Positions 36,472 through 48,494 of a DNA stretch of 64,000 nucleotides are shown here, in pieces (position 1 is the first letter of the stretch; each line of letters opens with the position of its first letter). Under the pieces are notes generated by a model. The model saw only the letters and a program-made list of their open reading frames with translations. It ran no database searches and was not told the DNA's origin. The stretch spans positions 35,576,413 through 35,640,412 of the forward strand of contig NC_089753.1 in the NCBI RefSeq assembly GCF_040412425.1. The letters are read 5' to 3'. The DNA is from Macrobrachium rosenbergii. Taxonomy: Eukaryota > Arthropoda > Malacostraca > Decapoda > Palaemonidae. A program made the position numbers and the translations under genes.

Positions 36472-36952
36472 CACTTAGCAACGTCACCTCAAAATGTTAT
36501 CAACTTAGCAACGTCACCTCAAAATGTTATCAACTTAGCAACGTCACCTCAAAATGTTATCAACTTAGCAACGTCTCCTCAAAATGTTATCAACTTAGCA
36601 ACGTCTCCTCAAAATGTTATCAACTTAGCAACGTCACCTTAAAATATTATCAACCTAGCAACGTCACCTCAAAATTTTATCAACTTAGCAACGTCACCTC
36701 AAAATGTTATCAACTTAGCAACGTCACCTCAAAATGTTGTCAACTTAGCAACGTCACCTCAAAATGTTATCAACTTAGCAACGTCACCTCAAAATGTTAT
36801 CTACTTAGCAACGTCACCTCAAAATGTTATCAACTTAGCAACGTCACCTCAAAATGTTATCAACTTAGCAACGTCACCTCAAAATGTTATCAACTTAGCA
36901 ACGTCACCTCAAAATGTTATCAACTTAGCAACGTCACCTCAAAATTTTTATC
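36472..36952. repeat. 30-bp minisatellite, 16 copies
   Basis: Sixteen contiguous 30-bp units (CTTAGCAACGTCACCTCAAA + ATGTTATCAA) with only scattered substitutions: two have GTCTCC, one CTTAAAATATT and two TTTT. Because 30 bp is ten codons, a + strand frame is open for 208 codons (36399-37025) and reads a SNVTSKCYQL decapeptide. The flanks contribute no protein-like sequence and the array lies in an intron, so I treat it as non-coding. Confidence 0.96.
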
Positions 36953-37182
36953 GAAGTTGAAAAGAAAACTAGATCCACTCACTGGAAGAAAGATAAAAGG
37001 CTCCTTGCACACTCATATTTCTTGAGAGAAACAGAAAGTAGTTTTAAAGATCAGGTTAAATTTTTATCGTCAATACATACGTTAGTAATGCCTCGGCACA
37101 GTTGCCTGTAATTAAGATCACATCGGAGAGGGGGGATGCTTAGCTATTTTCGCCGAAATATTTTCGAAGCAAATTAACTATT

Positions 37183-37186
<4 letters not shown>

Positions 37187-37234
<48 letters not shown>

Positions 37235-37324
37235 GCGGCAATCGTGTTTAATGTGGGCGGTGTAGATAGTAAATCTAGCAGTTGAAGAGGGGCTTTTATT
37301 TCGAATGAGGATGGCGACGGGCGC

Positions 37325-37407
<83 letters not shown>
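37187..37407. repeat. Two (CT)n microsatellites
   Basis: CT at 37187-37231 and 37328-37407, separated by about 96 bp of unique sequence. Confidence 0.97.
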
Positions 37408-37410
<3 letters not shown>

Positions 37411-37774
37411 ATCTTCCGCCTCCTTCTTCGTCCGCTCGGTAACTGTGAAGTGATGCTCCGTGTAAGAGAAAAACTGATATTTACTATTACTTGTGGTTGA
37501 AGTAGTTTCCCGAGATGCGGGTGAATGGTACTTTTCCCCCCCTTTACGAGTATTATGACATGTGCTAAGGTTTTAAGGGGTTTGTACGTTTGGACCTGGG
37601 GCTGGGAGGGGTGGGGATTATGGGGATTTGGTGGTTGGGGTGGAGGAAGGGGGAGGAGGGATTGGGTGGGAGAGGAGGAGGAGGAGGAGGATGACTTGTG
37701 GCCGCAAGATCAATACGAGTCTGGCCCCGACCTTGCCTGCGACCCAGTGCCCCCGTCGCTGGCACTCCTCCTCC

Positions 37775-37778
<4 letters not shown>

Positions 37779-37841
<63 letters not shown>

Positions 37842-37943
37842 ATTCCCTTCACCCCCTCCTCCCAAGGCAGTTTCCGCCCACTCCAATCATACCCATTGGG
37901 ATTATTTGTTTACTAATTTTTAAGTAGCATTATCTCAGACGCG

Positions 37944-37978
<35 letters not shown>
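37779..37978. repeat. Two (CT)n microsatellites
   Basis: CT at 37779-37838 and 37945-37977, preceded by a G-rich stretch (37595-37690). Confidence 0.95.
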
Positions 37979-37982
<4 letters not shown>

Positions 37983-38399
37983 AGCCCCTTATTGTGTCGC
38001 TGTTGCCTTAATTTGATAAGTTCTTTTTTAAGTGTTTTGTTGTTGGTAATTCTTCCAGACAGCTGAATCTTTTCTTTTCTCCTTCGCATCGTTGCTTATC
38101 TTTTATAAATTAACACGAAACATTTCCCCGTTTTATTAAATACTTTTTAGCTTAATATCATAATTTATGCAACTCGTTTCTATTAATGACATTTTATATA
38201 TATATTTATCTCCTTCAAGGAGTGAGCTTATTTTTTGGTACAGTTCATTTATTAGCAGGCTTGGGTGGAAATTGACAAACTAGTGTTTGCCTCCTGGAAA
38301 GCCTGAAATTCGGTACTTTCGGTGGGCACCTAAGATGATTCGAGGTATTGTCGCCATAGAAACCACGCTGAAGTTTTCGGTGGCCGTTGGCAGCCACCG
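37979..38399. other. Unique intronic sequence
   Basis: No feature beyond AT-rich DNA. The last 60 bp contain TTTCGGTGG/CCACCG motifs resembling hairpin pieces of repeat A and may be a fragment of an older copy. Confidence 0.45.
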
Positions 38400-38783
38400 T
38401 TTTTAGTTTTCTGTAAAAGAAAACTATTGTGCCGGCTTTGCCTGTCCATCCGCGCTTTATTCTGCCCGCACTTTTTCTGTCCGCCCTCAGATCTTAAAAA
38501 CTAACAAGGCTAGAGGGCTGCAAATTGGTATGTTGACCATCCACCATCCAAGCATCAACCATACCAAATGGCAGCCCTCTAGCCACTGTAGTTTTTATTT
38601 TAGTTATGGTTATCGATGTAGGATTTGCCACCACCGGCCCTTGGTTAAAGTTTCAAGGGCCGTGGTTCATACAGCATTATACCGAGACCACCGAAAGATA
38701 GATCTGCTTTCGGTGGCCTTGATTTATACGCTGTACGGAAAACTCGATTGCGCTGAAGAAACTTCGGCGCATTTTTTACTTGT
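38400..38783 (+). repeat. Dispersed palindromic repeat A, copy 9 (complete)
   Basis: The modular layout is clear: terminal hairpin TTTTCTGTAAAAGAAAA, repeated CTGTCC/CTGCCCGCAC block, central palindrome at about 38496-38596, hairpin CCACCGAAAG..CTTTCGGTGG (about 38688-38716), hairpin GCGCTGAAG/CTTCGGCGC (38750-38770), and the end ATTTTTTACTTGTTT. The ACTAACAAGGC arm shows a few stem mismatches. Confidence 0.9.
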
Positions 38784-39185
38784 TTCTTCTTGTGTTTAAA
38801 AACTACTTTGCATATTAGAGGTCTTCAGGAGATCAAATGCAAGCAGTGTGGAAGTAAATGTATTGGCCGGGGGCCGGTGGCATTACTACAGCCTTAGATA
38901 TAGAACCCTTATTCAAATTATGGTTCCTTAAATGCAAACTAATAGTGAGAATTAGCGGATGATTTGGTTCGACAGTCCTAATAGCTTCGCAATCTCTGTT
39001 CGTCCTTTCTAGTTTGTCCTTTCTTGCCCCTTTCAAATGTTTTGTCCGGTTAACTTGAGATTATTTTTTTATTTTTAATATTTCAGTTTTTGAGGAGGCT
39101 ATCAATGCTGTGTACAATTTTTTTTTTTTTTGCTTTTGTATTTTATTTCACCCAGTAGTATGTTTGCAACTCGTTTTTTTATTCA

Positions 39186-39188
<3 letters not shown>
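38784..39188. other. Unique intronic sequence
   Basis: AT-rich with a T-run at about 39118-39131. No feature recognised. Confidence 0.45.

Positions 39189-39265
<77 letters not shown>
39189..39265. repeat. (CT)n microsatellite
   Basis: About 77 bp of CT. Confidence 0.97.
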
Positions 39266-39268
<3 letters not shown>

Positions 39269-39667
39269 CCTTGTATATTGCTTTTAATTGCAAGTGCACT
39301 TTTTATACGGACGAATTCTGTTAAGAGCAAAACATTTTCAACGTGATGGCCTGTCCCCGAGGAATCTCGTCTTTTAAAAGTTTCGGTCAAATTTTATAAA
39401 TGGAGGGGAATTTTTTTTTTTCTATTTATTTATATTATTTATTTTTTGCGATGCCCCCCTACGTTGTAGTTCAAATGTCAACAGCGTGCGTGAACGGGCC
39501 GAGATGCCGTCAGCAAACTGTTTCTATCCATCCTCATCTGCATTTTCGCCGGGGCGTCTTGGAGGGTGACGGACGACGCGTCTGTGTCTGGTGGTTCCGT
39601 CCTCTTTATTTCGCTCCCCGCGTGTTTCTTTTATGCCAGGGGGCTTTGCTGGCACATATTTCCACCG
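39266..39667. other. Unique intronic sequence
   Basis: Moderately GC-rich at 39455-39620. Open frames here run into triplet repeats and have no recognisable domain. Confidence 0.45.
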
Positions 39668-40047
39668 CCACCACCACCACCACCACCACCACCAGCTTTG
39701 CTGCCCCGATCCCCTTTTGAGTGGAGCTGCCTTTATATTCTTCATATATACTTCCTTTCTTTTCTCCTCCGGTTGCGTCTCCTTTCCTCCTCCTCCTCCT
39801 CCTCCTCCTCCTCCTCCTCCTCCTCCTCCTCCTCCTCCTCCTCCTCCTCCTGCCTCCTTTTTCCTTGCGCGGATATTCCTTGCGAGGAATTATTATTATT
39901 GTATGCTGGCGCTGTTTCCTTTCGAGTAATGCCTTCTTTATTTCTCACTTCCTATCTTCCATCTGTATCTCCGCCTTCCTTCCTTCCTGTCCTCCTCCTC
40001 CTCCTCCTCCTCCTCCTCCTCCTCCTCCTCCTCCTCCTCCTCTCTCT
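39668..40047. repeat. (CCA)n and (TCC)n triplet cluster
   Basis: CCA at about 39664-39692, TCC at 39785-39852 and CCT at 39990-40040, with pyrimidine-rich unique sequence between. PolyPro, polySer or polyLeu frames here arise from the triplets. Confidence 0.93.
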
Positions 40048-40224
40048 CTCACGTCGTAACTTTCTTGCAAGGAACCGTAGCTGTAATTTTTGGAGTTATG
40101 ACTTGAGTCGTACCTCCCAATTTACCCGTCTTGCTGTCCAGTTCCTCCTCTTATCTTACTTTCCTTTAACTAAATGTAGATTTTTCATGTCCGCTAAAAT
40201 CCTTGGGGGGCGTTGGATTAGCTT

Positions 40225-40379
40225 CTCTGAGGCTAGAGGGCTGAAATTTGATATGTTTGATGACTGAAGGGTGGATGATCAACATACCAATTTGCAGCCC
40301 TCTAGCCTCTTTGGCTTTTAAGATTGGAGGGCGGACAGACAAAGCCATCTCAACAGTTTTCTTTTACAGAAAACTAAAA
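40225..40379 (-). repeat. Dispersed palindromic repeat A, copy 10 (fragment)
   Basis: Only the central palindrome (CTGAGGCTAGAGGGCTG to CCCTCTAGCCTCTTTGG) and the 'TTTTACAGAAAACTAAAA' end remain, with a shortened CGGACAGAC block between. The copy is cut inside the first palindrome arm. Confidence 0.87.
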
Positions 40380-41120
40380 ATGGGAGGGGTTGCAAACCGA
40401 AGAGGGATCAGTAAAGATATGACGTTGGGGGTGACAGATAAGATAGCAACATCTCTTACGCTTCTGGCTTTCGGGTTTCGTTATGAATACAATTACCGCT
40501 TACTCCAAATTCCTAAGTTTTTTTTTTGTAAAGCTGTATCATTTTTGAAAATTTCAAAGGTGGTAGCAGTATCCCTGTGTTTTACCCTTCTCTTATGTCA
40601 GGGCTTGGGACCAAAGTAAGGATATAAATCACTTTAGGCTTTTATGTTGACATGACGTAAAAAGCATAACCAAAGGAAATAAACAGCCGTAATTTAGAGT
40701 ATATGTGGACATAAGCCAAAATACACGACGGAAAACTGTATAAAAGTTCGTAAAGTATTTATAGGTAAATCAATTTGTCAGCCATGTTGAGGCTGACGGT
40801 GAGAGACGAAGGAAAAAGACTTGACATCTGATGCATCAGAGGTAAAAAAAAAAAAAAAAAAAAAAAAAGGGCTAATCATTGTGAATTCAGTCACTTATTT
40901 GGAAAGCTGTTGCCATGGCTTACTCTTCCTTCCCTCGCTTTCTCCTCCCTCCTCCCCCTCCCTGTACCAGATAGTCCCAAAAATTCAAGCTTTTATTACT
41001 CTTTTACATTAGGTGGTCTTTTAAATCGTTTTAAAAATATTTAAACGCTCCTTGACAAAATGTGTCGATGGGTTAGCTATTTATGTAGGGCGGTGTAATT
41101 TTCCTTGGTGTTTTATGCAC

Positions 41121-41123
<3 letters not shown>
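40380..41123. other. Unique intronic sequence
   Basis: A run of about 25 A at 40843-40868. No exon recognised. Confidence 0.45.
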
Positions 41124-41187
<64 letters not shown>

Positions 41188-41308
41188 GAAGAAAACCAGT
41201 ATGGATCCACTTTAGAGGAGTAGACCCCGTTACTTTCTTGTGTTAGCAGCTTTAAGGATGGAGGTAACTCCTTGAGAAAACAGATGGAGTAATTAAGAGA
41301 GAGAGAGC

Positions 41309-41334
<26 letters not shown>
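41124..41334. repeat. Two (GA)n microsatellites
   Basis: GA at 41124-41184 and 41297-41334, the second interrupted by GC. Confidence 0.95.
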
Positions 41335-41339
<5 letters not shown>

Positions 41340-42485
41340 CCATCCAATCTAGAATGGTGCTGCCCCCTGGTTGATGGGAAAGGTAACGTAGGGATGAGGG
41401 GAAGATGCAGTTCCTTGGAATTTGTGTGTGTGTATGTATGTATGTGTATGTGTGTATGGGGACGGAGGAGGGGGGCGGGTTGAGGTGAGGCGGGGGTTAT
41501 GAATTTTTTTTTAATTTAATCAGTAGAGAATTCCAGAAATTTGTATATACTGCTCTAGGGAGCAGTGGGAGAGTTAGGAACGGGGGGGGGGCAACCATTC
41601 TATTATGTAGGGTAAGTAAATATGGCGTTCACTGGTAGGTCTGCCCCCCGTCTTCTCGGGCGTAGTTTGCTTCCTTTGTTTGCTGAAGGAGACTTTAATC
41701 ATACGAGTAGAGGCAAGGTTCAGGAACTGGAATGGCTCCATCGGCCGTTACTGCTCACCATATTCGCATAACTTGTATGAGGAGGATCGAATCGTTCTTA
41801 TTGTCCCTCTGCCATACCAGCAGTCATCACACTGAGGCCTGTCGGATGCTCCATGGAGACCGGTAGTTGTCTTGGCATTTGCACCCTCCTCCTCCTCCTC
41901 CCCCTCCTCCTCCTCCTCCTCCTCCTCCTCCTGCAGGTGAAGCTGCCACCCTCAGTCACAAGTCGAATCAGGATAAATTGGTCCACTTCTAGACATTTCC
42001 ATGTGATTCTTTCCTTCCAAGCTTAACGGGCGGTTGATCAGTCGAGTGCCCGAGGCTTAGATTGATTGATTTACGTAGTCAGATGTTGGAATTTTATGTA
42101 ATGTCCAGTAGGGCATGGGCATGTCTCGGTCTTCGGTGCAAACTGTGCTTTTCCGCATCAGATGTTCAGGAGGACAAAGCCAATGGATTTGGGGACTGAT
42201 TCACGCAAGTGGGTATGTTTATGGCTTTCAACACAATTTGTCGTTCATATCTGCGCCTTGTGGTTTGCCTAATGGCCCCTCTTTTGTGGTTGGAGGTCTG
42301 AAAGGAAAATAGGAAGTTGTAGAAAAATAATGGTGGGGCTCCACTTTGTAATGAATAAAAGTTAGCTGCTTATGTCGCAATCTCGTGAAGGACATGTTTC
42401 ATGCATAATTATATTTGTTTATACATATTGTGAAAGAAAATTGCCTTAGTTATTTTTACCCTGCGGATGATTAACTTCATTTCAG

Positions 42486-42486
<1 letters not shown>
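41335..42486. other. Intronic sequence with a (CCT)n tract
   Basis: (TGTA/TGTG) run at 41425-41456, G-runs at 41468-41480 and 41582-41591, CCT triplets at 41884-41932. An open frame at 42115-42312 has no recognisable domain. Confidence 0.5.

Positions 42487-42559
<73 letters not shown>
42487..42559. repeat. (CT)n microsatellite
   Basis: About 73 bp of CT. Confidence 0.97.
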
Positions 42560-42561
<2 letters not shown>

Positions 42562-42784
42562 GGATGGCGTTTTATTCGGCATGAAGCTCTTAATGATTTG
42601 GGTGTCATTACGCAAATGCTTCTATTACGATACGCGTGTCTGGACCTTATAAGCATTTTAACTAAGTGCGTGAGTGCAGGAAGATGACTTGCTGGTGGTA
42701 ACAGCCAGAGCGTGTTGACCTGCAGTTCATCATCACTTCGACTGGAGCAGTCTTTACTTATAATTGTTTAATACACCGTAAAAT

Positions 42785-43146
<362 letters not shown>

Positions 43147-43399
43147 GTGGACGTAATCATCAGCACTTTTATTTGTACCCAGTCATACCACAGGCTTGAT
43201 GTGTTTATCCCCAACCATCCGTCATTATCTGCATGCATATCTGTTGGATGATAATGGAGTACCCAAAAGGAGATTTGCATGGAATAACAAAGTGGAGACG
43301 AATACAATCACGCGGAGAGCGTGTTGTGAATGTTAAGGCTATTGTACAAGGCTGTTATGAAAAATTAATTTGGGGATTATTTCGTTTCATGGACTGAGG

Positions 43400-43504
43400 G
43401 ATAGTTGATGGAATTTCTCCTGGAGGGAATTTTGGATAGTTAATGGAATTTCTCCCGAAAGGAATTTTGGATAGTTAATGGAGTTTCTCCTGGAGGTATT
43501 TTTG
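43400..43504. repeat. 35-bp tandem repeat, 3 copies
   Basis: Units at 43400, 43435 and 43470, each GATAGTTAATGGAATTTCTC followed by a CTGGAGG or CCGAAAGG variant and AATTTTG. Confidence 0.93.
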
Positions 43505-43645
43505 TTTAGTGTTTAGTGTTTCAGAATCGAAAATCAGGCAGTGATTTGCGTGAGAAATTGTTTTACATCAATCTGATATTAATGAGTAAATTTTTTTGTC
43601 CTGACCAGGCTTATGTTCTGTGTAGTACAGGCAGCTGATATTAGG

Positions 43646-43648
<3 letters not shown>

Positions 43649-43716
<68 letters not shown>
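43649..43716. repeat. (CT)n microsatellite
   Basis: About 68 bp of CT. Confidence 0.97.
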
Positions 43717-43719
<3 letters not shown>

Positions 43720-44291
43720 GGAGTAATGGTTTGGCTTCCGGATAATGTGTGCGCAGTATATGTATTGTAGATAGCCCATCGTAACCAGAAATCTTGAAGG
43801 CTTCGGGTCCGGAAGTGGGACTTATCCCAAAAGGACCTCGCGTTGCTGCTTTGGAAGGTTTATTTTTTGTGAGGAATATTTTGTATTTTAAGCTCATTTT
43901 TTCTTAATCATTTATTCGTATTCACATAAATGTCCGCTTAACTAAGTCTCATTTCAAAAGGACTTAAGTTATATTTGTAAAAGTATTCGAGAATTCATTG
44001 TACGAAGGAATGTATCTCTCCAGGGAGAACTCTGATGTGTTACAAAGTGCTTCTGTGGTGCTGTAATATCCAATATCTAATATCCAGTTTCCTTATGCTT
44101 CTCACGCCGTATTTTATATCATATTTGGTGACAAGCTTTCGTCATACTGGTGTTATAGCTCGCCAAGACCTTGATAACGGAGTCAGCATTGGCTGTAGAC
44201 TGGCCTCCATGTAATGTTCGTCACATGGTCTATGCCCTTTAAATTGCTAATGCTTTCTTAGCTCAGTGATAGCGGCTTTCAGAAGTTAACT

Positions 44292-44298
<7 letters not shown>
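43717..44298. other. Unique intronic sequence
   Basis: No feature recognised. Confidence 0.45.
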
Positions 44299-44367
<69 letters not shown>

Positions 44368-44644
44368 AGCTTTGGGTTAACTGCCCAAAGTTCCTTGTAT
44401 TTTCTTTTTTATTTGATGTCAATAATTGTGACTTCATTTATTGGGATTTCATGTTCATTTTCCATTACACACGACCAGAGTGTTTTACTCGGCTATAAAC
44501 GTTGCGCTTTCTGGAGAAGATACACTTTGTAAGCAGCTAGATCTAGTACAGTGGTTTCACCTTGAGACCCATGACCGGATTTCGGTCTCCGAGATGAATT
44601 ATTTGTTGTGACCTCCTGACATTGTGTTCCTTAGCTGGACAATT

Positions 44645-44709
<65 letters not shown>

Positions 44710-45056
44710 GAATTTTTCGGGAAACTTTTTTTTATGTAAATCGTTGCGTTATGAAGAACTTATTTTTGAGAAACTAATTGGAAGAAATTTAATTAGTGAT
44801 GATGCCGATCTTTTATATATATTATATAATCCCTGGGATAAAAAAGAAATCGTGTTTCTGGAAGGAGATCTGAATTTTTCAAAGGACGCTTCTGAGGGAG
44901 AGGAAAAAAAGAAATTGGTCTGAGGCCTTGTGTGGCACCTGGCAGGGTCTCAGTAGCCTGGTACGGGTGGACAGGAGTTCAATATTCTGGGCGTGGCACT
45001 TCAGGCCTTCTGCCCACCCACCCACTTGCTCATTTCCATCTGCCTTTTCCGCCATC

Positions 45057-45133
<77 letters not shown>
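44299..45133. repeat. (GA)n and (CT)n microsatellites
   Basis: GA at 44299-44366, CT at 44650-44707, CT at 45059-45118 running into TG (45119-45133). The 240-350 bp between them are unique and AT-rich. Confidence 0.95.
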
Positions 45134-45370
45134 GCCTGTACCGCAAGTGGTACCGCTTTCAGCTCACAACTGAATAAAGGACAAGAGAAGAAGCCAATTG
45201 TATGGGCATATTTTCCATAAAATCCAGGTACCTAGATTTTTTTAAATTTTATTTACTAGAGTGGATCGCAGCTAGGGTGTAGAGAGAGAGAGAGAGAGAG
45301 AGATTTGTTGATTTAGTTAAGGTGGTCTTGTGCCAGCACCGGGGAAAGATTAGAAGAGAGATAGAGAAAA

Positions 45371-45799
45371 CAAGTAAAAAATGCGCCGTAGTTTCTTCGG
45401 CGCAGTCGAGTCTTCTGTCCAGCGTATAATGCTGTACGAAACTCTGTCACGACCCATAAACTCTCAGCCGCGGACCATGAAACTCTCAGCCGCGGACCAT
45501 GAAACTTTCAGCCGAGGCCCTTGAAACTTGCAGCCACGTCCCGGTGGTGTCGTGTTGTTGGCACCTACAGCGGTGCCAGGCGCACGATCATGGTTAACTT
45601 GAACCTTAAATAAAGTAAAAACTACTAAGGCTAGAGGGCTGCAATTTGGTATGGTTGATGGTTGGAGGGTGGATGATCAACATAACAATTTGCAACCTTC
45701 TAGCCTCAGGAGTTTTTAAGATCTGAGGGCGGACAGAAAAAGTGCGGACGGACAGACAAATAGCCATCTCAGTAGTTTTCTTTTAAAGAAAACTAAAAA
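45371..45799 (-). repeat. Dispersed palindromic repeat A, copy 11 (with internal 24-bp iteration)
   Basis: Inverted and nearly complete. Between the CGGCGC hairpin and the 'CCCGGTGGTG' block a 24-bp motif (CAGCCGCGGACCATGAAACT + CT..) is repeated about three times (45463-45533). The CCACCGAAAG hairpin is missing. An extra palindromic segment, GGCACCTACAGCGGTGCC, lies near 45561. The end 'TTTAAAGAAAACTAAAA' carries one change. Confidence 0.9.
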
Positions 45800-46400
45800 C
45801 AGGAATGTCAGATTTATTTTCCCGAAAAGTAGGTTATGTAATTTTCAGGTGGAAAAATATTTGAGTTTTTCACTTGTACTCTTTGTAAAAAGCTTTTATT
45901 TCAGCATTCTTTAGATGTTGGTTTTAAGTTTGTAGTTCCAGTTGTTGTTTTATTTTTTCATCGTATCCAGTCCGTAACATTTTGATATAATTTTCTTTAG
46001 AAAATATTAAATTCGTTGGTGTAATTAATTCTGAGGTTTTCTACGTAATTACGCAATTAATTTCTTTTATATTTATTGCAGTTTAAATGCTTGAATCTTT
46101 TTAGCTTTATATTTACTTCAATTAAAATGCTTAAATCCGGTTAGCTGAAGGGATTTAATTGCCTTTAGCCTGCGATTACGAATTGTTGCTGAATTACATG
46201 ATTATGTAACGGTGGGAATTCACTGGATCATGTGAGCCATTGTTGTTGACGATGCTTTTGTATGCCTGGTCTTCATGCTTTCATATTAATTTGAGGAAGT
46301 CTGTTCTTCTTGTTTCCTACCAGTTAATGTAGAGAAATAATTTCATATCTTTTAGTAACAGTTTCGTAAGGAATGAAGTTTGTGCTTTTTTGAATTCATT
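45800..46400. other. Unique intronic sequence
   Basis: AT-rich. 'TTATATTTATTGCAGTTTAAATGCTTGAATC' recurs in diverged form at about 46068 and 46109, a small duplication. No exon. Confidence 0.45.
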
Positions 46401-46740
46401 GGCTATTTGTCAGTCCGCCCTCAGATCTTGAAAGCTACTGAGGCTAGAGGGCTGCAAATTGGTATGTTGATCATCCACCTTCCAATCATCAAACAGCAAA
46501 TTGCAGCCCTCTAGCCCCAGTAGTTTTTATTTTATTTAGGGGTAAAGTTATCCATGATCATGCGCCTGGCACCGCTGTAGGTGCCAACATCATACACCAT
46601 CACCGGACCGTGGCTGAAAGTTTCATGGGCTGGAGGTGAGAGTTTCATGGACCGTGGCTGGGAGTTACACACTGTACAGCATTATACGCGTTACAGAAAA
46701 CTCGTTTGTGCCGAAGAAACTTCGGCGCATTTTTACTTGT
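46401..46740 (+). repeat. Dispersed palindromic repeat A, copy 12 (start truncated)
   Basis: Starts at TGGCTATTTGTCAGTCCGCC, lacking the TTTTAGTTTTCTG end. The central palindrome is complete apart from an ACATACCA deletion. It has the 'GGCACCGCTGTAGGTGCC' segment and iterated 'GGCTGAAAGTTTCATGG' motifs seen in copy 11, and ends with 'GAAACTTCGGCGCATTTTTA'. Confidence 0.88.
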
Positions 46741-46898
46741 TGATTATAGGTGAGACATTCTTCATCTCCCAATAATTGTTTTACATGTAAGAGTCGTTTG
46801 GTTGTTCCTTCTGTCACGGATTCGGTAGGAACAGCGTCATAAATGTTTAGTCTCGTTTCCATAAGTTCGTGGTCGAGAAAGAATTTATCCTTGTTATT

Positions 46899-47207
46899 CC
46901 CCATAGGGGAGTAATGCCGTCAGTGCACCTCATGTGGCGAACTGTAAGCATTTTACTTAAGGTTCTTCGGAGCGTGCCTTCGGCCCCTAGCTGCAACCCT
47001 TTTCCTTCCTTTTACTCTACCTCCTTTCATATTCTCTCTCTTCCATCTTGCTATCCACCCTCTCATAACAATTGGTTCATAGTGCAACTGCGAGGTTTTC
47101 CTCTTACACCTTTCAAACCTTTTACTGTCAATTACCATTTCAGCGCTGAACGGCCTCATAGGTCCCAGTGCTTGGCCTTTGGCCTAAATTCTGTATTCAA
47201 TTCAACT
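46899..47207 (+). mobile_element. SINE-like repeat B, copy 6 (full length)
   Basis: From TTCCCCATAGGGGAGTAATG through 'CCTAGCTGCAACCC', 'TTCAGCGCTGAACGGCC' and 'TTGGCCTTTGGCCTAAATTC' to a TGTATTCAATTCAAC tail. It lies 160 bp after repeat A copy 12. Confidence 0.9.
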
Positions 47208-47774
47208 CCCTGTTGTTGATGTTCAAGCAAGATTTGACCACTGCATTTTGCTCCGAAATCTCTCTCCCGTTTTAATTGGTTTGAAAGATTGCCCTCTGGG
47301 TTTTTCCCCCCTCTTAATTTTTGAGCAGTTTTTTCTGTTCTTTAATTGGCTGGGAAGTTTTGTGGCGGTTTTCTTCTGGGTTATTTTTAAATCTTCCTTT
47401 CAGATATATTTCTTTTTCTAATTTGGGTGGAAATGTTTTTTTTTTTTTTTATCAGCCGAACGGAATAGTTTTTATTATTGCAGATCTCGTTATCGGGTGG
47501 GTTGAGACAGAGCTGCGATTTGTATGCTTTTGAATATTTAACTTTTTTTAAAATATGCTGTTAATAGTTACGGTTATATTTTCTGATGCCTTTGCATATT
47601 CGTATTTCTACAGGAAATTTTCACGAACTCATAATAGTCATGATTATTTGATGTCATCCTTTACTTATTCGAGTTTCAACAAAAATGGTTCTGATGTAAA
47701 ATACTGTCCCTTCGTTCCATGATTTTCCCCCACCTATTTTGCGAAAAGATCTGAAGGATTGAGGGGAATCTATA
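47208..47774. other. Unique intronic sequence
   Basis: AT-rich with T-runs. No feature recognised. Confidence 0.45.
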
Positions 47775-48085
47775 CCCCCTGGGGTGCGGGCGGTATGGCC
47801 GTCAGTGCGCCTCACGCGGTGCACTGTAGGCATTACATGAAGTTCTTTGCAGAGTCCCTAGCTGCAACCCTTTTCGTTCCTTTTACTCTACCTCCTTTCA
47901 TATTCTCTTTCTTCCATCTTACTGTCCACCCCCTCCTAACAGTTGATTCTTATTGCAACTGCGAGGGTTTCCTCCTGTTACACCTGGTAAACTTTTTTAC
48001 CCTTAATTTCCTTTTCAACGCTGAATGACCTCATAGGTCCCAGCGCTTGGTCTTTGGCCTAAATTCAGTATTCTGTTCTGTTCTG
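47775..48085 (+). mobile_element. SINE-like repeat B, copy 7 (near full length)
   Basis: Starts CCCCCTGGGGTGCGGGCGG, has 'GCGGTGCACTGTAGGCATTA', lacks CGTGCCTTCGGCC before CTAGCTGCAACCC, and ends CTTTGGCCTAAATTCAGT + ATTCTGTTCTGTTCT. The TTCTG tail iteration is the clearest in the family. Confidence 0.9.
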
Positions 48086-48421
48086 GTGAACTGTAACAGT
48101 GGAAAGTTCACGGGAAGGAAACCTAAAATTGTTTTCCCTCTTAGTTTCGGTTTCAAAATAAAATGATCAGAAACTTGTAAACTTTTTACCCAAGTGTTTC
48201 ATCAGTATATTTTTTTTTACTTCTTACACATGCCATAATGTACATTTTCCCTGTCAGACTTTCCCCCTTTTTTTTATATTTACATATTTGCGCATTTTAT
48301 TACATTTATTTATTACCTGCCTGTTAACTTTCTCGCCGAATATTGTGGTAAATGCCGAACCGTCGCTGCCTGTTCCTCTCGGTGACATTTCACCTTATCA
48401 CTCTTATCACGCGAGAATGTA

Positions 48422-48424
<3 letters not shown>

Positions 48425-48490
<66 letters not shown>
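48425..48490. repeat. (GA)n microsatellite
   Basis: About 66 bp of GA. Confidence 0.97.

Positions 48491-48494
<4 letters not shown>

Noticed and set aside
36472..36952. CRISPR-like regular 30-bp repeat
   Set aside because: Units are contiguous with no spacers, and the DNA is eukaryotic; it is a minisatellite.
36399..37025. 208-codon ORF encoding a decapeptide repeat
   Set aside because: It is explained by a 30-bp minisatellite whose length is a multiple of three; flanking residues show no protein character and no splice sites frame it convincingly.
44549..44600. CAGTGGTTTCACCTTGAGACC resembling a hAT terminal repeat
   Set aside because: No matching inverted end or 8-bp duplication was found nearby; it could be a relic but cannot be supported.
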